A DNA stretch of 64,000 nt from Chitinophaga nivalis (GCF_025989125.1 NZ_JAPDNR010000001.1:3268301-3332300); one strand, 5' to 3'; counted from the stretch's first letter, positions 51,836-60,658 are shown. A program made the numbers and translations. The notes: generated from the sequence alone by a model not told the origin.

Positions 51836-54800
51836 TTAGAAGGTATAGGAAAGGGAGAGACTAAAAGAGGTACCGACTTTGCGAATAAAGGTTTCCTTGT
51901 CTCCAACTTTTGTTTTGCTTTTCCCATCCGGGGAAGTCTCGTACTCACCTTCATCATATTTCTGCGAAAAACCTGGTTTCCATTCAAAGATGTCTTTCCA
52001 TTCGGTGGCGCCGGTAGCATATATATCCGCCATCGTCATGCCTTTCCATTTGTCGAGTAGCTGATAGGTATCGCTGCTGTTGATATAGAACCGGTAAGGA
52101 CTGTTTAACAGGTTACTGAAGTTGAGCTTTACCTTTAACTTTTTATCTTTTAGAAAATCATAACTCAGCTGCGCATCCAATTGGTTACGGGCCCGCTCAT
52201 ATTCTACGATATCCGGTGTTAAGCCGGTGATAAAGGTTTTGTAACCCATATGGTTAAACGCCACATTGGTGCCGAAACGGTTGCCAGCATATTGCAATCC
52301 TATGTTGTATAATACAGGTATCTGTCCGAATAAGGGTCTTTTTTCCTGCAGCAATACCTTGGTGCGGTACTCATAGTTTTTCCCATATTTATCGGTGCCC
52401 ATGCTGGCGCCAATATATTGACTGGCCTGTACATCAGAGGTCTGCAGGGTCAGGTTTCCATTCAGGAAGATGTTATCCAGGAATTTCCATCCGGGATTGA
52501 TAAAGCCCAGGCTTTTGCGCAGGTCGAATTCCAAGCCATTGACCTTGGCCCAGTCTGAGTTTTGGGTGACTACATATACTCTCATGCTGGCATCCAGCTG
52601 TGTGCGGTATAACTCCACCGGTTTATCGAAATACTTATGGAAGTAACCTACAGAGATAACCTCACCGGGGTTAGGGTACCACTCGAGGCGGAAGTCGTAG
52701 TGGGTAATCAGGGTAGAGAGTACGCCTTCATTCCGGCGGATCGCCCCAATAGCAGGGTCAAAGCGAACCATGCGGGAATTTTCAATCAGGGCTGGTCTTA
52801 CTACTGATTGTGCATAGGCAGCCCGGATATTGAAATTGCTAAAGGGAGTCACGGTAAGATTGGCAGAGGGCAGATAGCGCCATTTCTTTTCTTCAGTGGC
52901 CGGATCGGCAAAAGGTGTAACTATTTTCCCGGTTTCGGGATCAACAAACCTGTTTTTTTCCCCTTGTTCTATCTGGGTACTGATGGCCAGGTCATTGGCG
53001 CCGCTTTTCAATCTTTCATATTGGTAAGACTCTGCCCGTATGCCCCAGACGAAACGTAACCAATTGGCAAAGCGGTTATCCATCATACCGTAAAATGCCT
53101 GGTTGGTATTTTTTCCTTCATATCCGCTTTGCGAAAAGCTGGCCGGATAGTATAACAGATCGGTCAGTGGATTTTTGAATTCCAGGTATTTACCCCATTC
53201 CTGCACAGGAATGTAGGGGTATACGGTATTGGTAGTTTGCACAGCTCCGATGGGTAAAAGTGTCCAGTCATAAATGCCATGACGTTCCATATACTGATAG
53301 CCTGCTTTGGCGGTTTGTTGCTGACCGAGTAGTTTGAAACGATAGCTCAATGCTGCTTCGGCTACTTTATTGGTTTCTTCATAGCTGTATTGCGCACGGT
53401 TAAAGGTGCCTCCTCCCGGGTTGGTAATGGCGCTGGGCATGATATTATAAGAAATGCCGTTGAGCGTGCTGGTAGGTTTCAGCCAGGCTTCCACAGCATC
53501 TTTCTCGTGGTTGGTGAGTTTATTGCGCGAAATATTCCAGTCGAAACGGAATGCGCCAAAAGTATGTTCTCCATTGATGCGGTTTTGCAGGAGCTGGAGA
53601 AATTTAGGGCGATCAAATTCACTGATGGCCGGGCCTTCCTCATAACCAAGTGCTTCGCCATAGCCAACGGTACGAGTAAACTGGTTATTGAACACCCGGG
53701 AATAAAAATTGCGGGAGGTAATTTTATGGTGCTTTGAACTCCAGCCCAGGTTGAGTAATGCTGCCCAGGTGGTGTTGTAATTGTATTGATTGGCGTAAGT
53801 TGGTTGCAATTCCTCCCCGGTTTCCACATTATAGCGACGATTGCCTGCCTTTTCCCAGTCACCACGCTCCGTGTGGGAAATATCATCGATCGATTGTTCG
53901 TTACGGAAGCTCAGGGAGCTTACAAAACCCAACTGGCTGTTTTTGAGGCGCAAGACACGTCCTAAGCTAACCTGGTAGTTTTGGCCGGGTTGTGCTTTAT
54001 AAATCCTTGTGCCTATCCGCTCCAAACCGCCGATTTTTTTATTTTGTGCGGCAATCATGTCTGGTCTTATTGGAGTAACACCCGTAGAAGGAACGTCATA
54101 AGGCTTGGTGGGATTATAGTTTTGCTGGGTAAAGATTAAAAGATCTTTAGGGAAATGATCTCTGCTGCCGTCATCCAGCCCAAGGAAATCTGTTTTACCG
54201 CGGCCATATCCCAGGAAGTCCTTTCCGGTACTGCCATTTGTATATTTACTGCCAATGCCGATGGTGGTAAAGTTCTGGTTGGGGATGGCGAAGGTATTGA
54301 TTTGTATCAATCCGCCACCGAAACCAAAACTCATATCCGGGGTAGCTGTCTTAGATACAATAACATTATCTATCAGGTTGCTGGGGATGATGTCGAACTC
54401 GAAATCACGCACCTGTACATCCGTACTGGGGAGAACGGCGCCGTCCATCATAGCCAGGTTGTAGCGTTCCGCAATGCCTCTTACAACTACCCGGCGGTTA
54501 TCGTTGGTACTCACCCCGGATATGCGTTTCAACGTTTCTCCTATATTTTTATCAGGTAAGGCGGATATCTGCTCACGGCTGATACCATTGATGATGCCGG
54601 CTTCGTTTTTCTGCCGTGCATAGAGTGCGTTAGCGGTTTCTTTCCTGGCGGAGGAAGTAACCACTACGCTATTCAAGGTTCTTTTCGATCTTTTAAGGGT
54701 GGCATTTAATACAAAAGCCAGGTCGCCATTCACGTCGATATCCGTTATCACCTTGGTACCATATCCAATAGAGGAAATTTCAGCACTGTATTTACCATTG

Positions 54801-55339
54801 GGTAAGGTAATATTGAAAGAGCCATCAAAGTTACTGGTAGCGCCGGTGCTGCCGATACGTATGGTTACCAGTGGTAAAGGTTCACCGGTTTCATCGTCCA
54901 TGATTTTACCGGTGATACGTCCCGTTGCTGGCTTCGCCGGAGGTGTATCTGCCTTTTTAAGCAGCAGGATCATGTTGCCTTGTTGCTTAAAGGTGGCATT
55001 GGTGCCATTCAGCAATTGCTCCAGCACAACGGTCCATGGTTTTTGGGATACGTCGATCGTAACTCTTTTTTCGGCATTCAGTACATTATCCTGGTAGTTA
55101 ATGGAGTATCCGGTTTTTTGTTCTATTTCCCTGAATACTTCCCGCAACATTTTATTCCTGGCAGAGAGGCTGATCAGTGCTTTTGTATTTTGCGCCAGGC
55201 AGGGAATACTGGTAAGCAGCCAGCAACAAAAGGTGACAGTTGCCACGCAAACGGTTATACTTCCCGGAAACCACTTTGAAGTGCCCCGCTGTAGTTGCAG
55301 TAACTGTTTTAGTGAGAAAAATTCTCTGATAAAATGCAT
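51836..55339 (-). CDS. TonB-dependent receptor with STN signalling domain
   Basis: An 1167-residue outer-membrane transducer-receptor. After a signal peptide (long n-region, ending near PCLAQN) comes an STN domain (ISLSARNKMLREVFREIEQ, VLEQLLNGTNATF), then a carboxypeptidase-regulatory-like domain (ITGKIMDDETGEPLPLVTI) and the plug (ISALPDKNIGETLKRISGVS; VVRGIAERYNLAMMDG), and a large barrel ending SFSLSLSYTF. STN domains pass substrate binding to a FecR anti-sigma factor; both FecR and sigma genes lie directly upstream. Substrate unknown (iron complex, glycan or peptide). Confidence 0.93.
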   Translation of the reverse strand: MHFIREFFSLKQLLQLQRGTSKWFPGSITVCVATVTFCCWLLTSIPCLAQNTKALISLSARNKMLREVFREIEQKTGYSINYQDNVLNAEKRVTIDVSQKPWTVVLEQLLNGTNATFKQQGNMILLLKKADTPPAKPATGRITGKIMDDETGEPLPLVTIRIGSTGATSNFDGSFNITLPNGKYSAEISSIGYGTKVITDIDVNGDLAFVLNATLKRSKRTLNSVVVTSSARKETANALYARQKNEAGIINGISREQISALPDKNIGETLKRISGVSTNDNRRVVVRGIAERYNLAMMDGAVLPSTDVQVRDFEFDIIPSNLIDNVIVSKTATPDMSFGFGGGLIQINTFAIPNQNFTTIGIGSKYTNGSTGKDFLGYGRGKTDFLGLDDGSRDHFPKDLLIFTQQNYNPTKPYDVPSTGVTPIRPDMIAAQNKKIGGLERIGTRIYKAQPGQNYQVSLGRVLRLKNSQLGFVSSLSFRNEQSIDDISHTERGDWEKAGNRRYNVETGEELQPTYANQYNYNTTWAALLNLGWSSKHHKITSRNFYSRVFNNQFTRTVGYGEALGYEEGPAISEFDRPKFLQLLQNRINGEHTFGAFRFDWNISRNKLTNHEKDAVEAWLKPTSTLNGISYNIMPSAITNPGGGTFNRAQYSYEETNKVAEAALSYRFKLLGQQQTAKAGYQYMERHGIYDWTLLPIGAVQTTNTVYPYIPVQEWGKYLEFKNPLTDLLYYPASFSQSGYEGKNTNQAFYGMMDNRFANWLRFVWGIRAESYQYERLKSGANDLAISTQIEQGEKNRFVDPETGKIVTPFADPATEEKKWRYLPSANLTVTPFSNFNIRAAYAQSVVRPALIENSRMVRFDPAIGAIRRNEGVLSTLITHYDFRLEWYPNPGEVISVGYFHKYFDKPVELYRTQLDASMRVYVVTQNSDWAKVNGLEFDLRKSLGFINPGWKFLDNIFLNGNLTLQTSDVQASQYIGASMGTDKYGKNYEYRTKVLLQEKRPLFGQIPVLYNIGLQYAGNRFGTNVAFNHMGYKTFITGLTPDIVEYERARNQLDAQLSYDFLKDKKLKVKLNFSNLLNSPYRFYINSSDTYQLLDKWKGMTMADIYATGATEWKDIFEWKPGFSQKYDEGEYETSPDGKSKTKVGDKETFIRKVGTSFSLSLSYTF

Positions 55340-55416
55340 ACTTTTGAAATTGATTTAAATGTTCATGATGTGTATTGTGGACTTTCCCGCCCTGGTCTCA
55401 ACAGGGCGGTTTTTAT

Positions 55417-56445
55417 TTAATTGCAGCTGTTACCCGATACTTCTATCAGACTATCTTTTGTCAGGAACCGGACCTCACTCATGAGTGCCAGTGTTGCCAT
55501 GATCTGTTTGGCAGTCATCTGTTTGAACTTTACACTGTAGGTACAGGAAAGCACACGGTTGTTTTTTACCTGGAAGTTTAACCCGTAGGCGTTTTCCAGG
55601 TCGCTCAGGATAATTGACAGTGGGGTCTGGTCATAGATGAATTCGCGGTTTCTCCATGCGCCGATCGATGCAATGGGCGTTTGACTTTTCTTCCACCCGG
55701 TTGAATGCCCGCTATGATAAGTAGCCTTTTCGCCTGGTGTCAGCAACGTGATGGCATCCTGCGATGGTTGACCTGTAATTGCTACCTGTACTTTACCCGT
55801 AGCTACTGCTACTTCTGCCAGGTCCTGTTTACCCGCGGATCGGATATTAAAAGAGGTGCCCAGTACGGTAGTGGTGAAGGTAGCCGCATGAATGATGAAG
55901 GGATGATCCAGGTCTTTATTCACTTCAAAAAATGCTTCCCCATTCAGGTAAACTTCCCGTTTATTTTCACTGAATACAGCAGGATAGCGTAAGGTGGTTC
56001 CGCCGTTTAGCCGGATACGGGTACCATCCGGCAGCAGGACTACTTTGGAAGTCCCCTTGGCGGTTGACACGCTATCCATTTGTAGCGTTACAGCCAGATG
56101 TGGGGAAGGAGCGGGAGAAAAGCGCTGGTACATGAGCAGGCAGATACCCAGGAGTATGGCCGCTACACAGGCACGTTTGAGGTAGTATAGCAGGGTGGGC
56201 GACTTTTTGTTGGTTGCTTGGGTAGGAGTAACCCCTATGACAGGCCGTAATATACGTTCTTCCATGCCGGCAGGCAGGGTGTAACCAGGTGTATGCTCCA
56301 GTATACTTAAAGGCAACAGGTCATCAGCTAAGCCAGGCGAATGCGCATGGTCAGTCATGTATTGTTGCAACATGGCTTTCTCTTCCGGGCTGGCCTCGCC
56401 GGCCAGTACTTTTTGTGTAAGGGCTTGTGCCTGTTGAATATTCAC
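55417..56445 (-). CDS. FecR family anti-sigma factor
   Basis: A 342-residue inner-membrane protein. A cytoplasmic N-terminal domain (residues 1-85) binds the sigma factor. A single membrane helix (RACVAAILLGICLLMYQRF, about 91-109) leads to the FecR domain (DGTRIRLNGGTTLRYPAVFSENKREVYLNGEAFFEV) and a C-terminal DUF4974-type domain (PLSIILSDLENAYGLNF). It keeps the ECF sigma factor inactive until the STN receptor signals. Distance to the sigma gene is 61 bases. Confidence 0.94.
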   Translation of the reverse strand: MNIQQAQALTQKVLAGEASPEEKAMLQQYMTDHAHSPGLADDLLPLSILEHTPGYTLPAGMEERILRPVIGVTPTQATNKKSPTLLYYLKRACVAAILLGICLLMYQRFSPAPSPHLAVTLQMDSVSTAKGTSKVVLLPDGTRIRLNGGTTLRYPAVFSENKREVYLNGEAFFEVNKDLDHPFIIHAATFTTTVLGTSFNIRSAGKQDLAEVAVATGKVQVAITGQPSQDAITLLTPGEKATYHSGHSTGWKKSQTPIASIGAWRNREFIYDQTPLSIILSDLENAYGLNFQVKNNRVLSCTYSVKFKQMTAKQIMATLALMSEVRFLTKDSLIEVSGNSCN

Positions 56446-56506
56446 GTTGACAAAACTTTATACTAACAAGTACAAAATTTTGTATCCCTACCCGTATCCG
56501 GCAATG

Positions 56507-57082
56507 TTACCAAATTATGAACAAAAAACTGACAATGCAGGGCGTAGTTAATTTATGCCTTAATAATTGTAAAGATGCTGAAATATGTTTTTCTACAGTA
56601 CGGGGAGAAATGTTCATCTGTGCTGCAATTTCCTGGTAAGACATTCCTTGCTCTCTGCTCAGTATGAAAGCCTTGCGACGTTGTGCGGGTAATGTTGCCA
56701 GTGCTTCATAATAACAGGTTTTCATCTCATTGAGGTGCATGGATTCTTCTACATGATTATAGGAGGCGGATAGATCATCTTCCAGGGAAGCGGTTACCGG
56801 AGTAGCCAGCACCGCCTGTTTAAGATGGTTGTATAGTTGATTCCGGGCACTTACAAACAAATAGGCTTCGATGTTTTTTTCTGTTGAAAGGCTGTCCTGT
56901 TTTGTCCATAAGTTAGCAAATACCTCCTGTAACAGGTCTTCGGCTACAACATCGCTTTTTACATATTTTTTGAAATAAAAGAAGATTTTAGCGCCATAGG
57001 TGCGAAATAAGTGTGTAAACAACTCATGTGCAGGAAGGTTGTTGGCCTCAGGTAAGGCGATATGTAGGATCCTATGTGGCAT
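56507..57082 (-). CDS. ECF RNA polymerase sigma-70 factor
   Basis: A 191-residue ECF sigma factor with region 2 (LFTHLFRTYGAKIFFYFKKYV, AEDLLQEVFANLW) and region 4 (LPAQRRKAFILSREQGMSYQEIAAQMNISPRTVEKHI). A hydrophobic C-terminal tail (CIVSFLFIIW) is often seen in Bacteroidota FecI-like factors. First gene of the sigma-FecR-receptor-lipoprotein cassette, which it is expected to switch on. Confidence 0.94.
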   Translation of the reverse strand: MPHRILHIALPEANNLPAHELFTHLFRTYGAKIFFYFKKYVKSDVVAEDLLQEVFANLWTKQDSLSTEKNIEAYLFVSARNQLYNHLKQAVLATPVTASLEDDLSASYNHVEESMHLNEMKTCYYEALATLPAQRRKAFILSREQGMSYQEIAAQMNISPRTVEKHISASLQLLRHKLTTPCIVSFLFIIW

Positions 57083-57241
57083 TATTTAAAAAAGCAAAGA
57101 AAGAGAAATATTATTAAAGTAATGTTAAGTCTTTGTCAATGACGAGGAGGTGGTGAAAAATAGGGGAGATGGGGTGGGGACTGACGACTATGATAACCAT
57201 TAACAAGGGGCGACGGATTCAAGCTATTGTTATTATTGTTT

Positions 57242-57303
57242 GTTTTTATGTCCTGCCTCATAATACGGCGCCCTCTGCGTATTATGAGGCAGGACATAAA
57301 AAC
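57242..57303. repeat. Perfect 26-bp inverted repeat, 10-base loop
   Basis: Arms 57242-57267 (GTTTTTATGTCC...) and 57278-57303 (...GGACATAAAAAC) are exact reverse complements; loop GCGCCCTCTG. It lies in the 296-base gap between the DUF6194 gene end and the sigma gene start. On either strand the stem ends in AAAAAC, not a T-run, so it is not a standard intrinsic terminator. An ORF of 67 codons across it (57169-57372) looks accidental. Confidence 0.85.
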
Positions 57304-57378
57304 ACGTTTGTAAAAGAAATAGCAGGAAGTCTGCGGACTGTTGGCTGCATGTTTATTTTTCTCTCTTATTAAACGCCA

Positions 57379-57843
57379 CTATTCCGCCTGCTTCCTTTTA
57401 GCCGCCTGTTTTCTGTCAAACCGCTCCTTTGCCACGCCGTGGGCTTCCGCTATATACCGGATTGTTGCCGGTAACTTATTTTCATCAGGATTCAGGATAC
57501 AGATAAAGTGCTGAGCCGCATAATCCGGATGCGGCATAAAGCTGTTGAGCGTCGTATAATCCCATACGGTGGTCAGGTCTGTGAACAGCTGATGAAAAGT
57601 GTTTTTTGATAGCCCGATATTGACCCGGAATACCCCCTCCCGGTTCAGGTTTGATTGATGATCATACTCATTGTCGGCGGTGGCAATGGTGACGAAAGGT
57701 AGTACCTGATCAGCCCCATAGAAGAAGAAAATATATCCAAAACTATCCATTCGGGTGACGTTGGGCAGCTGTTCCGTAATGTACTGTTCAATGGCTTGTA
57801 ATGACATAACAGGTGTGTTGTTGCTAATTGCAAACTTCGTCAT
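57379..57843 (-). CDS. DUF6194-like protein
   Basis: A 154-residue protein resembling the DUF6194 family: an N-terminal helix (AIEQYITEQLPNV), FVTIATADNEYD, NIGLSKNTFHQLF, then FMPHPDYAAQHFICILNPDE, and a basic C-terminal tail. There is no signal peptide or known catalytic motif. It is divergent to an HxlR regulator 69 bases away with an operator-like palindrome between, so it is the likely target of that regulator. Confidence 0.78.
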   Translation of the reverse strand: MTKFAISNNTPVMSLQAIEQYITEQLPNVTRMDSFGYIFFFYGADQVLPFVTIATADNEYDHQSNLNREGVFRVNIGLSKNTFHQLFTDLTTVWDYTTLNSFMPHPDYAAQHFICILNPDENKLPATIRYIAEAHGVAKERFDRKQAAKRKQAE

Positions 57844-57864
57844 GTTACCCTACATTTACAAGTA

Positions 57865-57888
57865 GTTACCATTTTGGTAGATAGTAAC
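57865..57888. promoter_or_regulatory. Operator-like palindromes between the DUF6194 and HxlR genes
   Basis: TACCATTTTGGTA (57867-57879) is a near-perfect palindrome, nested in GTTAC-N14-GTAAC (57865-57888). A further GTTACCC lies at 57844. HxlR-type regulators usually bind such dyads in divergent spacers. Confidence 0.5.
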
Positions 57889-57912
57889 ATCCAGTAAAGT
57901 AATAAGGTAAAT

Positions 57913-58245
57913 ATGGCATTACAGGAGATGGAAAAAATGAAAAAAATGATTTGTCCCTTTCAGGAGGCGATGGATCTCATATCCGGAAAGTGGACGATGT
58001 CCATCATTAATACCCTGATGGGAGGAAAGATGCGGTTTAAAGAGCTGGAAAGAAGTGTGGTGGGCATTAATACAAGAATGCTGGTGAAAGAACTGAAACA
58101 ACTGGAGAGCAGGAAAATTATTCATCGGGAGGCTTTTGCCACAGTGCCGCCAACGGTGGAATATACTTTAACCGAAAAAGGCTTAACCTTAAAGCCGGTG
58201 CTGATGGAAATACAAGGGTGGGCCATGAAGCACATGGAGAAATAG
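57913..58245 (+). CDS. HxlR family transcriptional regulator
   Basis: A 110-residue winged-helix regulator: CPFQEAMDLISGKWTMSIINTLMGGKMRFKELERSVVGINTRML is the typical HxlR core, followed by LKQLESRKIIHREAF and the wing VEYTLTEKG. The cysteine in MICPF occupies the sensing position of thiol/electrophile-sensing HxlR proteins. It is divergent to the DUF6194 gene and probably represses both. Confidence 0.92.
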   Translation: MALQEMEKMKKMICPFQEAMDLISGKWTMSIINTLMGGKMRFKELERSVVGINTRMLVKELKQLESRKIIHREAFATVPPTVEYTLTEKGLTLKPVLMEIQGWAMKHMEK

Positions 58246-58297
58246 TCCGGATAGAGACATGATCTGCACGCTATGTTTGCTGCCGGATGGAGGAGGA

Positions 58298-59569
58298 TTA
58301 TGGTTCCAGTAATGCCGGATCAAATGTGTAGGGAAGCAGGGTAGTAGGTGGTTCGGTCGTTTCCAGATTCATTCTAAGTACGGTACGTGTAGAAAAGCCG
58401 GTTTCTGCGGGTATTTTATTATCTAAAAACCGAAGATCGGAGAAATGATCCAACAGGATGTTGGCAGCGATGGAGATTTCGGCCTTAGCCAACATGGCGC
58501 CAACACAAAAATGCCGGCCGGTACCAAAAGCAACATGATTGGCACTGCCAATAAATGCTTTGTTCACATCCAGGTCTGGTCTGTTAATATCAAAAGTATC
58601 AGGGTGACTGAATTTTCTGCTGTCTCTGTTGGCGGCACCAATGATACATAATACCCTGGCATGTGCGGGAATCATACCACCAGCTATATAATAATCTTCT
58701 ATTGGTTGTCTTAACATAATTTGTGCCGGTGCGTTTAAACGCAATGTTTCGGCGATCGCATGGCTAACCAGGTGTCTGTTGTGGCGTACCAACGCCAATT
58801 GATCCGGGTGTGCAATCAGGTTTCTGAATAAACTTCTCAACGTTCTGTCCACCGTTTCGATGCCGGCAGATATCAAGCTGCCAATAGCATCAATAATATC
58901 CTGGTCTGTCATTTTTATGCCGTGTATTTCAGCTGAACTAAGCAGGGAAATCAGCCCCGGACCAGGTTGTAGCCGGTATTGTCTTATCAGCGGATACATA
59001 TAGTTGCATAATGCGATCACCATACGGGAGCCTTCCGCTTTAATAGCCGGATTTCCGGCGAAGTTGCCGAGATTCCGGACAATGGTTTTATAACACTGTT
59101 GAATGAAGGACAAATCTTTGGGATCTACACCCAGGATGGCTGTCATGACAGCAATCGGCAACCGGGCCGCAAAATCGCTGACAAAATTGAACTGTTTCCT
59201 GCCCAGCAATCCCTCCATCAATGCCTGTACCTGTTTGATAATGACAGGGATGGTATGCTGCATCAGGTCTTTCCCCCGTAGCGGAGTGCTGATCATATTG
59301 CGGAATACAATATGCTCCTGTCCTTCCAGTTGTATCAGTGTTTTACGGAACATGTGGCCAAAAAGATCATCATTGCAGGCCGTTGAAAAGAGGGGGTCTT
59401 TCAGTGCCAGTGCCACATCTTCATAACGGGTGAGCAGGTAGGCATTTGTAGGCGCATGAAAGTAAAGGGGATACCTGGCCTGCATAATGCGATAATAACG
59501 AAAAGGGGATTTCAGAAATTCCGGAGAATTGTAATCCAGTTTAAAGAGTGACGGACGACTATTTTCCAT
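58298..59569 (-). CDS. Cytochrome P450
   Basis: A 423-residue soluble P450. The heme loop is FGTGRHFCVGAML with Cys355 as thiolate ligand; the I helix has SAGIETVDRT and the ExxR motif is in AETLRLNAP. Bacterial P450s of this kind hydroxylate or cross-link small molecules; no ferredoxin partner is nearby. A lanthipeptide-type precursor gene lies 439 bases upstream on the same strand, so a tailoring role is possible but unproven. Confidence 0.94.
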   Translation of the reverse strand: MENSRPSLFKLDYNSPEFLKSPFRYYRIMQARYPLYFHAPTNAYLLTRYEDVALALKDPLFSTACNDDLFGHMFRKTLIQLEGQEHIVFRNMISTPLRGKDLMQHTIPVIIKQVQALMEGLLGRKQFNFVSDFAARLPIAVMTAILGVDPKDLSFIQQCYKTIVRNLGNFAGNPAIKAEGSRMVIALCNYMYPLIRQYRLQPGPGLISLLSSAEIHGIKMTDQDIIDAIGSLISAGIETVDRTLRSLFRNLIAHPDQLALVRHNRHLVSHAIAETLRLNAPAQIMLRQPIEDYYIAGGMIPAHARVLCIIGAANRDSRKFSHPDTFDINRPDLDVNKAFIGSANHVAFGTGRHFCVGAMLAKAEISIAANILLDHFSDLRFLDNKIPAETGFSTRTVLRMNLETTEPPTTLLPYTFDPALLEP

Positions 59570-59821
59570 AAACGTATTGCTTTATTGAAAACAAGGATGC
59601 GGATCGGGTATTTTAGATGCTTGGTCAGGGGCCCGGAGAACGCCGGCACTATTTCGGGAGTAGGGGTGTCAATACATTTTCGAAGCAATGGAAATAGTGA
59701 GGCGCTACCTTACGAATGTACGGGTATTAATTGAATGTTTGCCGGAACAAATAAAGGGAGGGAATGAAGGAGCCTGTTTTTAAATACAGCTTTACCATAT
59801 GGAGATGATCTGTTGGTAACT

Positions 59822-59856
59822 ATTACAGCAGGCTTCCTTTTAAAACCTGCTGTAAT
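59822..59856. repeat. 11-bp inverted repeat (hairpin)
   Basis: ATTACAGCAGG (59822-59832) pairs perfectly with CCTGCTGTAAT (59846-59856). No T-run follows on the minus strand. It resembles the hairpin at 61403-61453 in its ends (ATTACAG..AG and CTG.TGTAAT). Confidence 0.6.
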
Positions 59857-59963
59857 AATTTGCTCATAAATACATCGTTAGAAAGGAAGACACTTCCCTG
59901 GAAATTCATTAACAGTATAGCCCGGATGAATACCGCAAATGAAAACAGTAAAGTAGCCTTTTA

Positions 59964-60006
59964 TAAAACACTTAATAGCTGGTGCTATTAATGCCCTTGT
60001 GTTTTA
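59964..60006 (-). terminator. Bulged hairpin directly after the lanthipeptide-type gene
   Basis: On the minus strand TAAAACAC and TTAATAGC pair with GCTATTAA and GTGTTTTA, with a seven-base bulge in the first arm and an ACCA loop. It starts three bases after the precursor stop codon. It may be a terminator or an attenuator that raises precursor mRNA over downstream genes. Confidence 0.5.
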
Positions 60007-60008
60007 CA

Positions 60009-60176
60009 CTAACAAATACCCGCATTCTGTGAAATGCAGGGAGTATAGCTATCGCACTGGCATATGCTGGGTTGCAGTGTCAGTGGGCCTTTCCCGCCGT
60101 TGATGGTTTCAGTATGCTGCAGTACAGCAATTTTAATTTTGTTCAGACTTAATTTTTTTGACATTTTTTTCTTCAT
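60009..60176 (-). CDS. Class I lanthipeptide-type precursor (GG-leader RiPP)
   Basis: A 55-residue peptide. The basic start MKKKMSKKLSLNKIKI and the ETINGGKG junction are the leader pattern of Bacteroidota GG-leader natural-product precursors (pinensin-like class I lanthipeptides of Chitinophaga). After GG, the core of about 27 residues has four Cys (CQCDSYTPC and a final GIC) and several Ser/Thr for thioether rings. No LanB, LanC or exporter is present in this window, so the modifying enzymes would have to be elsewhere. The nearest enzyme is the P450 downstream. The ORF has its own hairpin after the stop. Confidence 0.75.
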   Translation of the reverse strand: MKKKMSKKLSLNKIKIAVLQHTETINGGKGPLTLQPSICQCDSYTPCISQNAGIC

Positions 60177-60454
60177 GGATAATTGTTTTTATAATGGACG
60201 TGAAATAAAACGTGGACTTTTAACAAAGAGGTGCGTGTATACAATAATCAGCAGAGATCATCCGTGTTATGGAGGAAGATCCCATCATGGTGTGACAGGT
60301 GGTTAATCATTGTTTGCATCTATATAAGGGTATGCTGTTGGTCTGTTCATAGCGGTTTCCGGCGCGATAAACGCTTCCTGCCGGGCAGGTTTTTAAAAGT
60401 GGACATGTTCATTTGACAGACACAAATATTCGACTTTTATCAGAATAGTAGCTG
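60177..60454. other. Intergenic stretch upstream of the precursor gene
   Basis: No supported gene. On the minus strand it should contain the precursor promoter; I found no exact TAnnTTTG match. A CCTGC-CGG-GCAGG mini-hairpin followed by five T lies at 60377-60394 (plus strand) and looks like a small terminator without an evident gene before it. Confidence 0.4.
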
Positions 60455-60658
60455 ATGGAAATTACCTGTTTGTTTGCAAATTTTAACAAGGCTGTTTCAT
60501 CATTAGCAGAGGAGAATGATCGGAAAAAGCAGCCCGATGTTACCTGGGAATATACCCTGTTTTTGATGGCGGCTCCTGATAAGTACCGGAGGCTGCTATT
60601 ATTGGCACCGGAAACCGCCCCCGTTTTTTCCGCTTTTAGCCACCGGTATCCAATGTGA
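60455..60658 (+). CDS. Possible small hypothetical protein (67 aa)
   Basis: An ATG-started ORF of 67 codons with codon use similar to its neighbours and a hairpin after its stop (GGGGGCC at about 60669 with GGCCCCC near 60707, inner CCTTAT/ATAAGG). The product has charged and aliphatic stretches (EENDRKKQPDVTWEY; RRLLLLAPE) and no signal peptide. No family recognised. Could be accidental. Confidence 0.3.
   Translation: MEITCLFANFNKAVSSLAEENDRKKQPDVTWEYTLFLMAAPDKYRRLLLLAPETAPVFSAFSHRYPM

Larger units (their letters stand above)
59570..60008. other. Non-coding stretch with two hairpins between the precursor and P450 genes
   Basis: No supported gene in 439 bases. It holds the hairpins at 59822-59856 and 59964-60006, both between the minus-strand precursor gene and the P450 gene. 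Otherwise I see nothing recognisable; the P450 promoter should lie in its left part. Confidence 0.5.

Noticed and set aside
57169..57372. Plus-strand ORF of 67 codons
   Set aside because: It is built largely from the arms of the 26-bp inverted repeat and has no recognisable protein features.
60064..60306. Plus-strand ORF of 80 codons
   Set aside because: It is the opposite strand of the lanthipeptide-type gene and its upstream region; the minus-strand reading has a clear leader and core pattern.
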